Assembly (NCBI GenBank): GCA_934481505.1
Contig: CAKSPP010000094.1
Location: 1-5,640 of the forward strand
From: an uncultured Eubacteriales bacterium
Lineage (GTDB): Bacteria; Bacillota; Clostridia; Oscillospirales; UBA644
Length of the DNA stretch: 5,640 nucleotides
Reading direction: 5' to 3'
Part shown: positions 1 to 5,506 of the stretch, in pieces
Layout of the letters: the number at the start of each line of letters is the position of its first letter
Position numbering within the stretch: position 1 is the stretch's first letter
Notes under the pieces: model-generated
Databases searched by the model: none
What the model was told of the DNA's origin: nothing
The model's input: the letters and a program-made list of their open reading frames with translations, nothing else
Translations under genes and position numbers: made by a program

Positions 1-214
1 TGTCTTCGGTAAGTGCACCCGAAGAAAGAATGGCTTTCTCGTATGCGTTAAGAAAATCGTAATTTTCCGCAACGAGTTTTCCGGTGGTCGTTTCAAAATC
101 ACCCGTATTGCCTGAGGTCAGAGCAGCTGCAGTGAAAGAAAGGTTTGTGCAGCTTATGACCATGGCGACAAGCAAGATTGTCGAAACGATCCGTTTTGCA
201 AAACTGCTTTTCAT
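1..214 (-). CDS. N-terminal fragment of a secreted or surface protein, function unknown
   Basis: Only the first 71 codons are inside the window; the gene runs off the left edge. Translation begins MKSSFAKRIVSTILLVAMVI and continues into SCTNLSFTAAA. This is a classic export signal: a basic start (K2, K7, R8), a hydrophobic core at about residues 9-20, and a plausible signal peptidase I site after the AAA at residues 29-31. The stretch VISC at 19-22 also resembles a lipobox, so a lipoprotein cannot be excluded. The visible mature part is rich in Thr and Gly, then reads LVAENYDFLNAYEKAILSSG, which gives no family I can name. The ATG at 214 is chosen because GGAGG (222-226) lies 7 nt upstream and the signal peptide starts there. 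An extended -10 promoter precedes it, so it is probably transcribed apart from the operon ending at 501-543, although on the same strand. Confidence is high that it is a real exported protein and nil for a specific function. Confidence 0.85.
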   Translation of the reverse strand, partial: MKSSFAKRIVSTILLVAMVISCTNLSFTAAALTSGNTGDFETTTGKLVAENYDFLNAYEKAILSSGALTED

Positions 215-270
215 CGTGTTGCCTCCAATGGTAAAATAATAGACAAAATTTGACTATATATAATATAATA

Positions 271-279
271 ATTATAGCA
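271..279 (-). promoter_or_regulatory. Extended -10 promoter of the secreted-protein gene
   Basis: Read on the minus strand this is TGCTATAAT, a perfect -10 hexamer (276 to 271) with the upstream TG of an extended -10. No good -35 hexamer lies 17 bp upstream (294-299 reads CCCGGA), as is common for extended -10 promoters. Transcription would start near 264, giving a leader of about 50 nt that is strongly AT-rich and ends in the GGAGG at 222-226. The AT-rich stretch 251-276 contains other TATA-like hexamers, so the exact start is uncertain. Confidence 0.55.
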
Positions 280-500
280 TAACCATTTTACTCTTCCGGG
301 GCTGTTGTTTTGACATTCACAAGATGTCAATAACTGAAAAATCTTACAATTCTCCCGATTTTTCAAAACTTTTACAAACGAGGGAAAAAGCCGTGGTTGC
401 CGACCTTTTCGGCTCTGTCGAATTGTTCGGCGTTGTCTTTCGGAAAGGGCGGGAGATAAACGCGGCAAAAATATCGGCACAAATTGTCGGAAAAGGGCAT
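280..500. other. Non-coding spacer between two minus-strand transcription units
   Basis: I see no supported gene here. The only structures are a 7-bp inverted repeat (TTGACAT at 310-316 and ATGTCAA at 324-330, 7 nt apart) and a 5-bp hairpin (GCCGA at 399-403 with TCGGC at 409-413, 5-nt loop) that lacks a T tract. A 79-codon frame on the plus strand and a 42-codon frame on the minus strand cross it, but neither has a Shine-Dalgarno site or recognisable sequence. Confidence 0.5.
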
Positions 501-543
501 AAAAAAAAGAACTTCCGACAAACGCGAAGTTTATCGAAAGTTC
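501..543 (-). terminator. Intrinsic terminator of the four-gene minus-strand operon
   Basis: On the minus strand, GAACTTTCGATAAAC (543 to 529) and GTTTGTCGGAAGTTC (523 to 509) form a 15-bp stem, with 13 Watson-Crick and 2 G-U pairs, closed by a 5-nt loop (TTCGC). The stem is followed at once by eight T residues (508 to 501). It begins 16 nt after the stop codon of the GtrA-family gene. On the plus strand the two wobbles become C-A mismatches and there is no T tract, so the structure is directional and confirms the strand of the operon. Confidence 0.93.
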
Positions 544-559
544 GGAAAAAATTCGTTTT

Positions 560-988
560 TTAATCTTCCTTGAAGATGACGAAACGCTGGACAAGCCAGT
601 TCACGACAAAGAAAGCGGTGTCTACGGCGATCTTCGTAAAGTAGCGGTTGAAGTGGCATTTTTCGACCAAGAGACCGAGAATAAAAGTGCTTCCGGCAAG
701 AACCGCGGCGACAAGAGAAAAATATTCTATAAGTTTTGACATTCTTCCTCCGTCGCTGCCGAAAACGAATTTTCGGTTTATCGAAAAGTTCATTGTCGAG
801 CCTATTACTCTTGCTCCGACGTTCGACAGTTTGACATGCACCCTGCCGCCCCACAAAACGGGAACCGTAACGAAAATACTGTAAAGAGCATACTCGACGG
901 CGTAGCAGGTAAAGGACGACATCGCGAATTTAAGGACGGTCGAATGCTTTTTTATAAATGCCGAAAGCTTCGGCAAACGGCTTGTCAT
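560..988 (-). CDS. GtrA-family integral membrane protein
   Basis: The 142-residue product matches the GtrA family (PF04138) in size and pattern. It has four predicted membrane helices at about residues 19-43, 53-70, 86-108 and 116-137. The family hallmark NFSINRKFVF is at 67-76 after helix 2, and the related repeat VNWLVQRFVIF is at 129-139 at the C-terminus, ending in FKED. Characterised GtrA proteins are thought to move polyprenyl-linked sugars across the membrane or to support glycosyltransferases that decorate O-antigen, teichoic acid or arabinogalactan. The substrate here is unknown, and no glycosyltransferase gene lies beside it. It is the last gene of the operon: its ATG is 12 nt after the stop of the UPF0210 gene, whose TAG overlaps the AGGA Shine-Dalgarno (999-1002). 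A strong terminator follows 16 nt after the TAA. Family assignment is confident; cellular role is inferred. Confidence 0.88.
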   Translation of the reverse strand: MTSRLPKLSAFIKKHSTVLKFAMSSFTCYAVEYALYSIFVTVPVLWGGRVHVKLSNVGARVIGSTMNFSINRKFVFGSDGGRMSKLIEYFSLVAAVLAGSTFILGLLVEKCHFNRYFTKIAVDTAFFVVNWLVQRFVIFKED

Positions 989-998
989 TTTTTCATCA

Positions 999-1002
999 TC
1001 CT
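999..1002 (-). promoter_or_regulatory. Shine-Dalgarno of the GtrA gene, overlapping the upstream stop codon
   Basis: AGGA lies 10 nt before the ATG at 988. Its A and first G belong to the TAG stop codon of the UPF0210 gene (1003 to 1001). Terminating ribosomes therefore sit on the initiation site, which suggests translational coupling. The ATG triplets at 996 and 999 are in other frames and are not alternatives. Confidence 0.65.
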
Positions 1003-2356
1003 AATTTTTGAGACTTTGTATCGGTGCGGGAATTCTGCCTTTTCTCGAAATGAATTTCTCGGCGGAATATTCGCTTACCGGCATTATAGGAGCAGCTCCC
1101 AAAAGTCCGCCGAATTCAATGCTGTCACCGACTTTTTTGCCGTAAGCCGGGATAAGACGGACGGCGGTGGTTTTGCTGTTGACCATACCTATCGCCATTT
1201 CGTCGGCGATTATTGCGGAAATGGTCGATGCGGAGGTGTCTCCGGGAACGGCTATCATATCAAGACCGACAGAGCAGACGGCGGTCATAGCTTCGAGTTT
1301 CGAAAGGGTAAGAGCTCCGCATTCGGCGGCGGCAATCATTCCCGCGTCTTCGGAAACGGGGATAAACGCACCCGAAAGACCTCCGACCTGGCTTGACGCC
1401 ATAACTCCGCCTTTTTTGACGGCGTCGTTAAGCAGGGCGAGAGCAGCGGTCGTTCCGTGGGTTCCGCATTTTTCAAGTCCCATTTCTTCGAGGATATAGG
1501 CAACGGAGTCTCCGACGGCGGGGGTCGGGGCAAGCGACAGGTCGACTATTCCGAAAGGAACGCCGAGACGGCGGGATGCTTCATTTGCGACAAGCTGTCC
1601 TGTTCTTGTTATCTTGAACGCTGTTTTCTTTACGGTTTCGGCAACTTCCGCGAGGTCTCCGTCGCATTTTTCAAGTGCTACTTTGACAACACCCGGTCCC
1701 GAAACGCCGACATTTATCGCGGCGTCCGCCTCCCCTACTCCGTGGAAAGCACCCGCCATAAACGGGTTATCTTCGGGGACGTTGCAGAAGACGACGAGCT
1801 TTGCACAGCCTATCGAATTCTTGTCTTTTGTTCCAAACGCAAGGTCTTTTATCTTACGTCCCATAAGCTCGACGGCGTTCATATTTATTCCTGCTTTTGT
1901 CGAACCGACATTTACCGAAGAACAGACATTTTCGGTTACGGCAAGAGCTTCGGGAAGCGAATTTATAAGGGCGATGTCGCTGTCGGTAAAACCTTTCTGA
2001 ACAAGGGCGGAAAAACCTCCGATAAAGTTTACGCCGCAGGTGTCGGCAGCTTTCTGCAAAGTGCGGGCAAAGGGAACAAGGTCGTTTGTTCTGCAAGGAG
2101 CCGCAACAAGGGAAATCGGAGTAACCGAAATTCTCTTATGTATAATGGGGATACCGAATTCCTTTTCGATATCGTTGCCCGTTTCGACGAGTTTTTCGGC
2201 TTTTTTGCATATTTTGTCGTAAATTCTGTCGCAGGCATTTTTGACATCGGACGACGCACAGTCGAGAAGCGAAATTCCCATGGTTATCGTTCTGACATCA
2301 AGATGTTCCTGCGTTATCATTCTTATTGTTTCGAGGATATCGTTACTGTTTATCAT
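1001..2356 (-). CDS. UPF0210 (DUF711) PFL-family protein
   Basis: The 451-residue product is a full-length UPF0210/PFL-family protein, the usual size for this family, starting MINSNDILETIRMI. Conserved-looking blocks include ISVTPISLVAAPC (76-88), GAFHGVGEADAAINVGVSGP (202-221), DLSLAPTPAVGDSVA (272-286), GTHGTTAALALLNDAVKKGG (298-317), GLSGAFIPVSEDAGM (326-340) and GLDMIAVPGDT (364-374). Structural work on a pneumococcal homologue places the family in a fold related to pyruvate formate-lyase, but its biochemical role is unknown. I see no glycyl-radical motif of the RVxGY type, so it should not be called a formate acetyltransferase. There is no signal peptide, so it is cytoplasmic. The ATG at 2356 has AGGTG (2364-2368) 7 nt upstream, and the ACT-domain gene ends 10 nt before it. 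The UPF0237-UPF0210 pairing is conserved in many Firmicutes, implying that the two proteins act together. Confidence 0.93.
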   Translation of the reverse strand: MINSNDILETIRMITQEHLDVRTITMGISLLDCASSDVKNACDRIYDKICKKAEKLVETGNDIEKEFGIPIIHKRISVTPISLVAAPCRTNDLVPFARTLQKAADTCGVNFIGGFSALVQKGFTDSDIALINSLPEALAVTENVCSSVNVGSTKAGINMNAVELMGRKIKDLAFGTKDKNSIGCAKLVVFCNVPEDNPFMAGAFHGVGEADAAINVGVSGPGVVKVALEKCDGDLAEVAETVKKTAFKITRTGQLVANEASRRLGVPFGIVDLSLAPTPAVGDSVAYILEEMGLEKCGTHGTTAALALLNDAVKKGGVMASSQVGGLSGAFIPVSEDAGMIAAAECGALTLSKLEAMTAVCSVGLDMIAVPGDTSASTISAIIADEMAIGMVNSKTTAVRLIPAYGKKVGDSIEFGGLLGAAPIMPVSEYSAEKFISRKGRIPAPIQSLKN

Positions 2357-2363
2357 AGAGTTT

Positions 2364-2368
2364 CACCT
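2364..2368 (-). promoter_or_regulatory. Shine-Dalgarno of the UPF0210 gene, overlapping the ACT-gene stop codon
   Basis: AGGTG lies 7 nt before the ATG at 2356. The TAG stop of the ACT-domain gene (2369 to 2367) shares its A and G with this site, reading TAGGTG. This tight arrangement suggests coupled translation and a fixed ratio of the two proteins. Confidence 0.7.
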
Positions 2369-2636
2369 ATATAGTGTGCATTGCGTTAAAAATATCTTCG
2401 TGCATAACGTGGATTTCAAGGTCGGATTCTTTTCCGGTTCTGACCATTTCATCAACAAAGTCGGTAAATTTCACATCAAGCCCGTCAACCTCGGTTATCA
2501 TTATCATAACGAAGAGGTCTTCGAGAACTTTCTGTGTGATATCGACGATATTTGCTCCGTGTTTTGCACATACTGCCGAGATTTTTGCCGTAATTCCGAC
2601 GGCGTCCTTTCCGATAACTGTTACTACTGCTTTCAT
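2367..2636 (-). CDS. ACT-domain protein, UPF0237 family
   Basis: The 89-residue product is a stand-alone ACT domain of the UPF0237 family, whose members are usually about 90 residues. It begins MKAVVTVIGKDAVGITAKIS. The GKDAVGI loop at 9-15 is the typical ACT turn between strand 1 and helix 1, where small ligands (often amino acids) are bound by ACT dimers. The rest fits a beta-alpha-beta-beta-alpha-beta order, with strands at about 2-8, 28-38, 44-54 and 72-79 and helices at 14-26 and 57-68. An in-frame ATG at 2663 would add nine residues (MRQTERKEK), but it lies inside the upstream gene and would translate the Shine-Dalgarno. The ATG at 2636 is preferred because GGAAGG sits 5 nt before it. 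It follows the lipoprotein gene by 13 nt and precedes the UPF0210 gene by 10 nt. A sensory or regulatory role beside UPF0210 is inferred; the ligand is unknown. Confidence 0.92.
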   Translation of the reverse strand: MKAVVTVIGKDAVGITAKISAVCAKHGANIVDITQKVLEDLFVMIMITEVDGLDVKFTDFVDEMVRTGKESDLEIHVMHEDIFNAMHTI

Positions 2637-2641
2637 TTTTT

Positions 2642-2647
2642 CCTTCC
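2642..2647 (-). promoter_or_regulatory. Shine-Dalgarno deciding the ACT-gene start
   Basis: GGAAGG, within AAAGGAAGGA, lies 5 nt before the ATG at 2636 and directly after the TGA of the lipoprotein gene (2652 to 2650). It supports the 89-residue product over a 98-residue one that would start upstream of this site. Confidence 0.75.
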
Positions 2648-2649
2648 TT

Positions 2650-3987
2650 TCAGTTTGCCGCAAGGCCGTTTATTACATTTTCGATTTCTTCATATGCCTG
2701 AGCCGTGCTTTTGCTTCCTCTCACGACAAGAGTCCAAGCCTCATGCAGAGCGTCGGAGAAATCGGGAATATCAAGAAGCCCGTCGTTTCCGGCGGTTTCA
2801 AGGTTCGTTATATATGTTGAAAAATCGCTGCTGTTAAAGAAATAAGTCGTTTCGGCCTCTTTTTTCCAGCTGTCGGAGTCGTCCCCCTCCATTAAAGAAC
2901 AAATTCGGTCGAGGATTATCGCACTGTCCGCCCGGTTCTTTTTCCCCTGAGTGGTTATCGCATAAAAAGTGTCGTTTTTGCCGAAAGACGCACCCGACGA
3001 CATTCCGGGAAAAGAAGTAAGTCTCAAATCTTTTCCGAGAGACTGCTGCGGGAAATCGGAATTCATTGAAAGCCCTGTTCTTACGCTTGAAACAAGGAAC
3101 GCGGTGTTTCCCTCCGCAAAATTCAGAATATCGGCATAATCGCCCGAAGCGGAAAGAGTCACCCTGTCGGTAGAGACCATTTTCTTAATCCAATCGACAG
3201 TGTTTAAGGTCGGATATTTTTCATAGCCGCATTTACCGTTTTTTACGGCGGTTTGTCCGGAAGAAAAAAGTGCGGCGTCGATAAATTCTGGGAATTCGGT
3301 TGTCGGGGTGACAAAAGCGTAGGTTTTCCGCCCTGCGTCGTCGGTAGTCGCCGCTTTGGCAATCTCGGAAAACTTTTCACGCGTCCAATTTCCGTTTTCA
3401 GATAAAACGGCGATATCTTCGCCGGAATATTTCTTCACAAGGCTTTCGTTATAATAGAGAGCGTAGCTGTAAGTCGGAGCGGAAACACCGAGCAAAAGAG
3501 GGAAAAAGCCGTAGGTCTTTCCGTCTTTTTCAAAGAAAGCTTTCTGCGACGCAAGCCCGAACTTTTCGTCGGACGAGTCAAGTCCCATATCTTCAAGAGA
3601 GGTCAGGTATCCGCCCTCGAGAAGCCTCGAAACGGTCGAAGCGTCGGTTTCCAAAAGGTCTGCCCTGCCGCTTTTTCCGGCGGAAGTCCTGAAAACGTCA
3701 CTTTCGATGGTATCGGTCGTTATTTGAAGAGAAATAGTGCAGCCGAGTTCTTTTTCGATAGTTTCGTAGTGCTTTTTGAGTTTATCGGAGATTTCGCTGT
3801 CGGAAGATGTGTCGCAAAGCGATTTCATCGACCGAAGATCGGAAAGTATCGTATAGGTATACCCCTCGGCGGAAGGTTTGTAATCATCGGGTAAAACGTC
3901 GTCGTCCGAGATGTTCGGATCATAGGAACAGCCGACAAAAGAAAGCATAAAAACCGCCGCCAGAGCGAGCAGAAAATATTTTCTCAT
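2650..3987 (-). CDS. Extracellular solute-binding-type lipoprotein (family 1-like)
   Basis: The 445-residue product starts MRKYFLLALAAVFMLSFVGC, a lipoprotein signal with Cys20 in an SFVGC lipobox (Phe at -3 is tolerated but not ideal), so it should be anchored on the outer face of the membrane. Features of family 1 solute-binding proteins follow: ADLLETDASTVSRLLEGGYL (109-128), an FFEKDGKTYGFFPLLLG region (151-167), YALYYNESLVKKYSG (175-189), a NWTREKFSEIAKAAT stretch (200-214), and NTAFLVSS (294-301). These parts normally form the two lobes around a sugar or oligosaccharide ligand. No permease or ATPase genes are nearby, so it is either an orphan binding protein using a distant transporter or a receptor. 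The ATG at 3987 is chosen because GGAGG (3994-3998) is 6 nt upstream. A GTG immediately before it is in frame but too close to the site. It is the first gene of the operon, followed 13 nt later by the ACT gene. The class is fairly certain; the ligand is unknown. Confidence 0.85.
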   Translation of the reverse strand: MRKYFLLALAAVFMLSFVGCSYDPNISDDDVLPDDYKPSAEGYTYTILSDLRSMKSLCDTSSDSEISDKLKKHYETIEKELGCTISLQITTDTIESDVFRTSAGKSGRADLLETDASTVSRLLEGGYLTSLEDMGLDSSDEKFGLASQKAFFEKDGKTYGFFPLLLGVSAPTYSYALYYNESLVKKYSGEDIAVLSENGNWTREKFSEIAKAATTDDAGRKTYAFVTPTTEFPEFIDAALFSSGQTAVKNGKCGYEKYPTLNTVDWIKKMVSTDRVTLSASGDYADILNFAEGNTAFLVSSVRTGLSMNSDFPQQSLGKDLRLTSFPGMSSGASFGKNDTFYAITTQGKKNRADSAIILDRICSLMEGDDSDSWKKEAETTYFFNSSDFSTYITNLETAGNDGLLDIPDFSDALHEAWTLVVRGSKSTAQAYEEIENVINGLAAN

Positions 3988-3993
3988 CACGCA

Positions 3994-3998
3994 CCTCC
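3994..3998 (-). promoter_or_regulatory. Shine-Dalgarno deciding the lipoprotein start
   Basis: GGAGG, within GGGAGGTG, lies 6 nt before the ATG at 3987. It rules out the upstream in-frame ATG at 4020, which lies in the promoter, upstream of the -10 element and the expected transcription start. Confidence 0.8.
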
Positions 3999-4010
3999 CA
4001 TTATATCGGT

Positions 4011-4039
4011 AGTATAGCACAACCGCAGAAATTTTACAA
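4011..4039 (-). promoter_or_regulatory. Promoter of the lipoprotein-ACT-UPF0210-GtrA operon
   Basis: On the minus strand TTGTAA (4039 to 4034) and TATACT (4016 to 4011) are separated by exactly 17 bp, and TGC immediately before the -10 makes it an extended -10. Transcription would start near 4004, leaving a leader of only about 17 nt that carries the GGAGG site. A second TATAAT a few bases downstream (within 4001-4007) has no -35 and would leave almost no leader, so it is less likely. Confidence 0.72.
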
Positions 4040-4067
4040 GGAAATTATTCAAACTTTTTCGCAAAAC

Positions 4068-4096
4068 TTGACTTGAAGACGGAATTATGATAAAAT
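4068..4096 (+). promoter_or_regulatory. Main candidate promoter of the trigger-factor-like lipoprotein gene
   Basis: TTGACT (4068-4073) and TAAAAT (4091-4096) are 17 bp apart, with TGA (4088-4090) giving an extended -10. Transcription would start near 4103 and the leader would be about 93 nt. A perfect TATAAT at 4157-4162 is a possible second promoter, but its -35 is poor (TTGTTT at 4131-4136 is 20 bp away). The -35 here lies about 28 bp from the -35 of the divergent operon promoter (4034-4039), so a regulator bound between them could affect both. Confidence 0.68.
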
Positions 4097-4195
4097 AATC
4101 GAGGTTTTTCCTAAAAATCGCCGCATTTTATTGTTTTTCCTGACTTTTTTGCGGTTTATAATAATGTCAAACAATTTTACAAAAGGTGTGAAAAT

Positions 4196-5317
4196 ATGAA
4201 AAAAATAATTGCAGGTTTTCTTGCCGCGGCAATGACGCTTACGATGCTCTGTGCGTGCGGAGGAAACGGAGAAGAGAAGAAAAAGACGCTTACTTACGAC
4301 GAAATGACGGCTCTTGACTGGTCGCAGTATGTCGAGCTTGCGGACTATTCGAATATCGAACTCGATATGTATCCGGACGTACAGGACTCGCAGGTTGAAA
4401 GTGCGGTAAACGATCTTCTCACGAAGTATGCCGAAGAAGTCGAAATCACCGACCGTGCGGCTCAGAAGGGCGACACCGCAAATATCGACTTTGTCGGAAA
4501 AATTGACGGCGTTGCGTTTGATAAAGGTTCGGCAACAGGCTATGACCTCGTTCTCGGAAGCAATTCCTTTATTTCGGGTTTTGAAGACGGCATAATCGGC
4601 AAAAATGTCGGCGACAAGTTCGAACTTAACCTCACTTTCCCCGACCCGTATCCCAACAACCCCGATATGGCGGGCAAGGAAGTTGTTTTCGAAGTAACAT
4701 TGAACAAACTGACCGAAACAAAGTATCCCGAACTTACCGACGAATTTATTGCGACAAACACAGATTATCAGACGATTGACGAATATAAGAAAGCAAAACT
4801 CACAGAACTTGAAAAAGCGGCACATGAAGATATGGTTCTTTACAGATCGTCTTATGCCACAACCCAGATAATAAGCGATTCGAAAATTTCCGACACAAAA
4901 CCCGAGGGGCTTTACGACCTCTTCTATAACAATATAAAAGAAAGTTTTAAGAGCTATGCAAAGGACAACAACATGGAATTCGCAACGTTCCTTGCGGCTT
5001 TCGGAATGACCGAAGACACTTTCAAAGAGTATGCGGACAGTCAGGCGTCGATGTATGAAAAAAGTGCGATAGTTCTTATGAGAATAGCCCAGCTCGAAGA
5101 CCTTTTCGTAAAGACCGAAGACGAATATAAGACCGAGGCGGAGGCTTTGGCAAAAGAACAGAGCACAACCGTCGAAGACCTTGAAAACCAGATGTCGAAA
5201 GATTTGATAAAACTCAGCATCACGACGAGAAAAGCAGCGAATTTCTTAAATGAACATGTAACCGAAGTCGGAAGTTACAGCGACGGAACCGTAGCCGACG
5301 ACACAAAAACGGAATAA
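4196..5317 (+). CDS. Trigger-factor-like FKBP peptidyl-prolyl isomerase lipoprotein
   Basis: The 373-residue product starts MKKIIAGFLAAAMTLTMLCA with Cys21 as lipobox cysteine (LCAC), so it should be exported and lipid-anchored. Residues 53-90 resemble the trigger factor segment joining the N-terminal domain to the isomerase domain. Residues 91-172 are an FKBP-type domain, with DFVGKIDGVAFDKG (98-111), LVLGSNSFISGFEDGIIG (118-135) and VGDKFELNLTFPDPY (138-152) closely following trigger factor. Residues 173-355 begin with KYPELTDEFIA and continue as a helical region like the trigger factor C-terminal chaperone arms. The cytosolic ribosome-binding domain with its GFRxGKxP loop is absent, replaced by the signal peptide and a short linker. 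It is shorter than normal trigger factor (about 430 residues). I infer catalysis of proline isomerisation and folding of exported proteins at the outer membrane face, as PrsA does. AAAGGTG (4182-4188) lies 7 nt before the ATG. The gene ends with tandem TAA codons and has its own terminator, so it is probably monocistronic. Domain assignment is strong; role is inferred. Confidence 0.92.
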   Translation: MKKIIAGFLAAAMTLTMLCACGGNGEEKKKTLTYDEMTALDWSQYVELADYSNIELDMYPDVQDSQVESAVNDLLTKYAEEVEITDRAAQKGDTANIDFVGKIDGVAFDKGSATGYDLVLGSNSFISGFEDGIIGKNVGDKFELNLTFPDPYPNNPDMAGKEVVFEVTLNKLTETKYPELTDEFIATNTDYQTIDEYKKAKLTELEKAAHEDMVLYRSSYATTQIISDSKISDTKPEGLYDLFYNNIKESFKSYAKDNNMEFATFLAAFGMTEDTFKEYADSQASMYEKSAIVLMRIAQLEDLFVKTEDEYKTEAEALAKEQSTTVEDLENQMSKDLIKLSITTRKAANFLNEHVTEVGSYSDGTVADDTKTE

Positions 5318-5330
5318 TAAAAAGTTTTTC

Positions 5331-5374
5331 AAAAGCCCTGTCTTTTTTTGAGCAAGACAGGGCTTTTCCTTTTT
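5331..5374 (+). terminator. Intrinsic terminator of the trigger-factor-like gene
   Basis: AAAAGCCCTGTCTT (5331-5344) pairs perfectly over 14 bp with AAGACAGGGCTTTT (5354-5367) around a 9-nt loop, and is followed by CC and five more T residues (to 5374). It starts 13 nt after the stop codon. Because the stem begins with four A residues, it could also stop transcription coming from the right on the minus strand. Confidence 0.95.
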
Positions 5375-5418
5375 GCGGAAAGGTTTTGAGAATAGAATAT
5401 TGCAAGGTTTCCGCGGAA

Positions 5419-5465
5419 GTCCGTTCGAAAGAAGACAGGAGTTCAACTCTCCTCGCCTATACTCA
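5419..5465 (+). other. tRNA or tmRNA 3'-end-like remnant with an intact T arm
   Basis: AGGAG (5437-5441), loop TTCAACT (5442-5448) and CTCCT (5449-5453) form a perfect T arm with the GTTCAACTC signature of tRNAs and tmRNA. The next seven bases CGCCTAT (5454-5460) sit where an acceptor strand should be, then A and CTCA in place of a discriminator and CCA. No matching 5' acceptor (ATAGGCG or similar), D arm or anticodon arm is found upstream, and a tmRNA 5' half would fall inside the preceding gene. The order AGAC, T arm, CGCCT resembles the end of clostridial tmRNA (GGAC, T arm, CGCCTCCA) more than a complete tRNA. I read it as a broken copy or an old attachment site. A chance hairpin remains possible. 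Confidence 0.4.
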
Positions 5466-5506
5466 AAAGATTTTTTTCATTTTTTGAAAAATTTCACAAA
5501 AACCTA

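Noticed and set aside
372..500. 42-codon minus-strand frame beginning MPFSDNLCRY
   Set aside because: Its ATG follows directly on the T tract of the terminator, with no ribosome-binding site and no promoter, so it would not be transcribed or translated.
324..563. 79-codon plus-strand open frame in the left intergenic region
   Set aside because: No Shine-Dalgarno before the ATG, no recognisable sequence, and it runs antisense through the minus-strand terminator into the end of the GtrA gene.
1001..2356. Possible formate acetyltransferase activity for the PFL-family protein
   Set aside because: The name reflects fold similarity only. No RVxGY-type glycyl-radical motif is visible, and no activating enzyme gene is present in the window.
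1457..2374. 305-codon plus-strand open frame
   Set aside because: It lies antisense to the UPF0210 gene, has a low-quality Phe/Arg/Cys-rich composition and no ribosome-binding site; it is a shadow of the real gene's codon bias.
4121..4154. CCGCA (4121-4125) with TGCGG (4150-4154) as a leader riboswitch or attenuator before the trigger-factor-like gene
   Set aside because: Only 5 bp with a 24-nt loop, and no conserved riboswitch core is recognisable in the roughly 93-nt leader.
4085..4825. 246-codon minus-strand open frame
   Set aside because: It is antisense to the trigger-factor-like gene, starts inside it and ends in the divergent promoter region; no start signal or family resemblance.
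5375..5414. GCGGAAA (5375-5381) and TTTCCGC (5408-5414) as a functional hairpin, and the palindrome TTCCGCGGAA (5409-5418)
   Set aside because: The 7-bp stem has a 26-nt AT-rich loop and no T tract, and the palindrome overlaps it; no regulatory role can be supported from sequence alone.
5388..5461. A complete tRNA ending at the T-arm-like element
   Set aside because: The seven bases at the required 5' position (GAGAATA) do not pair with CGCCTAT, and no D or anticodon arm can be drawn.
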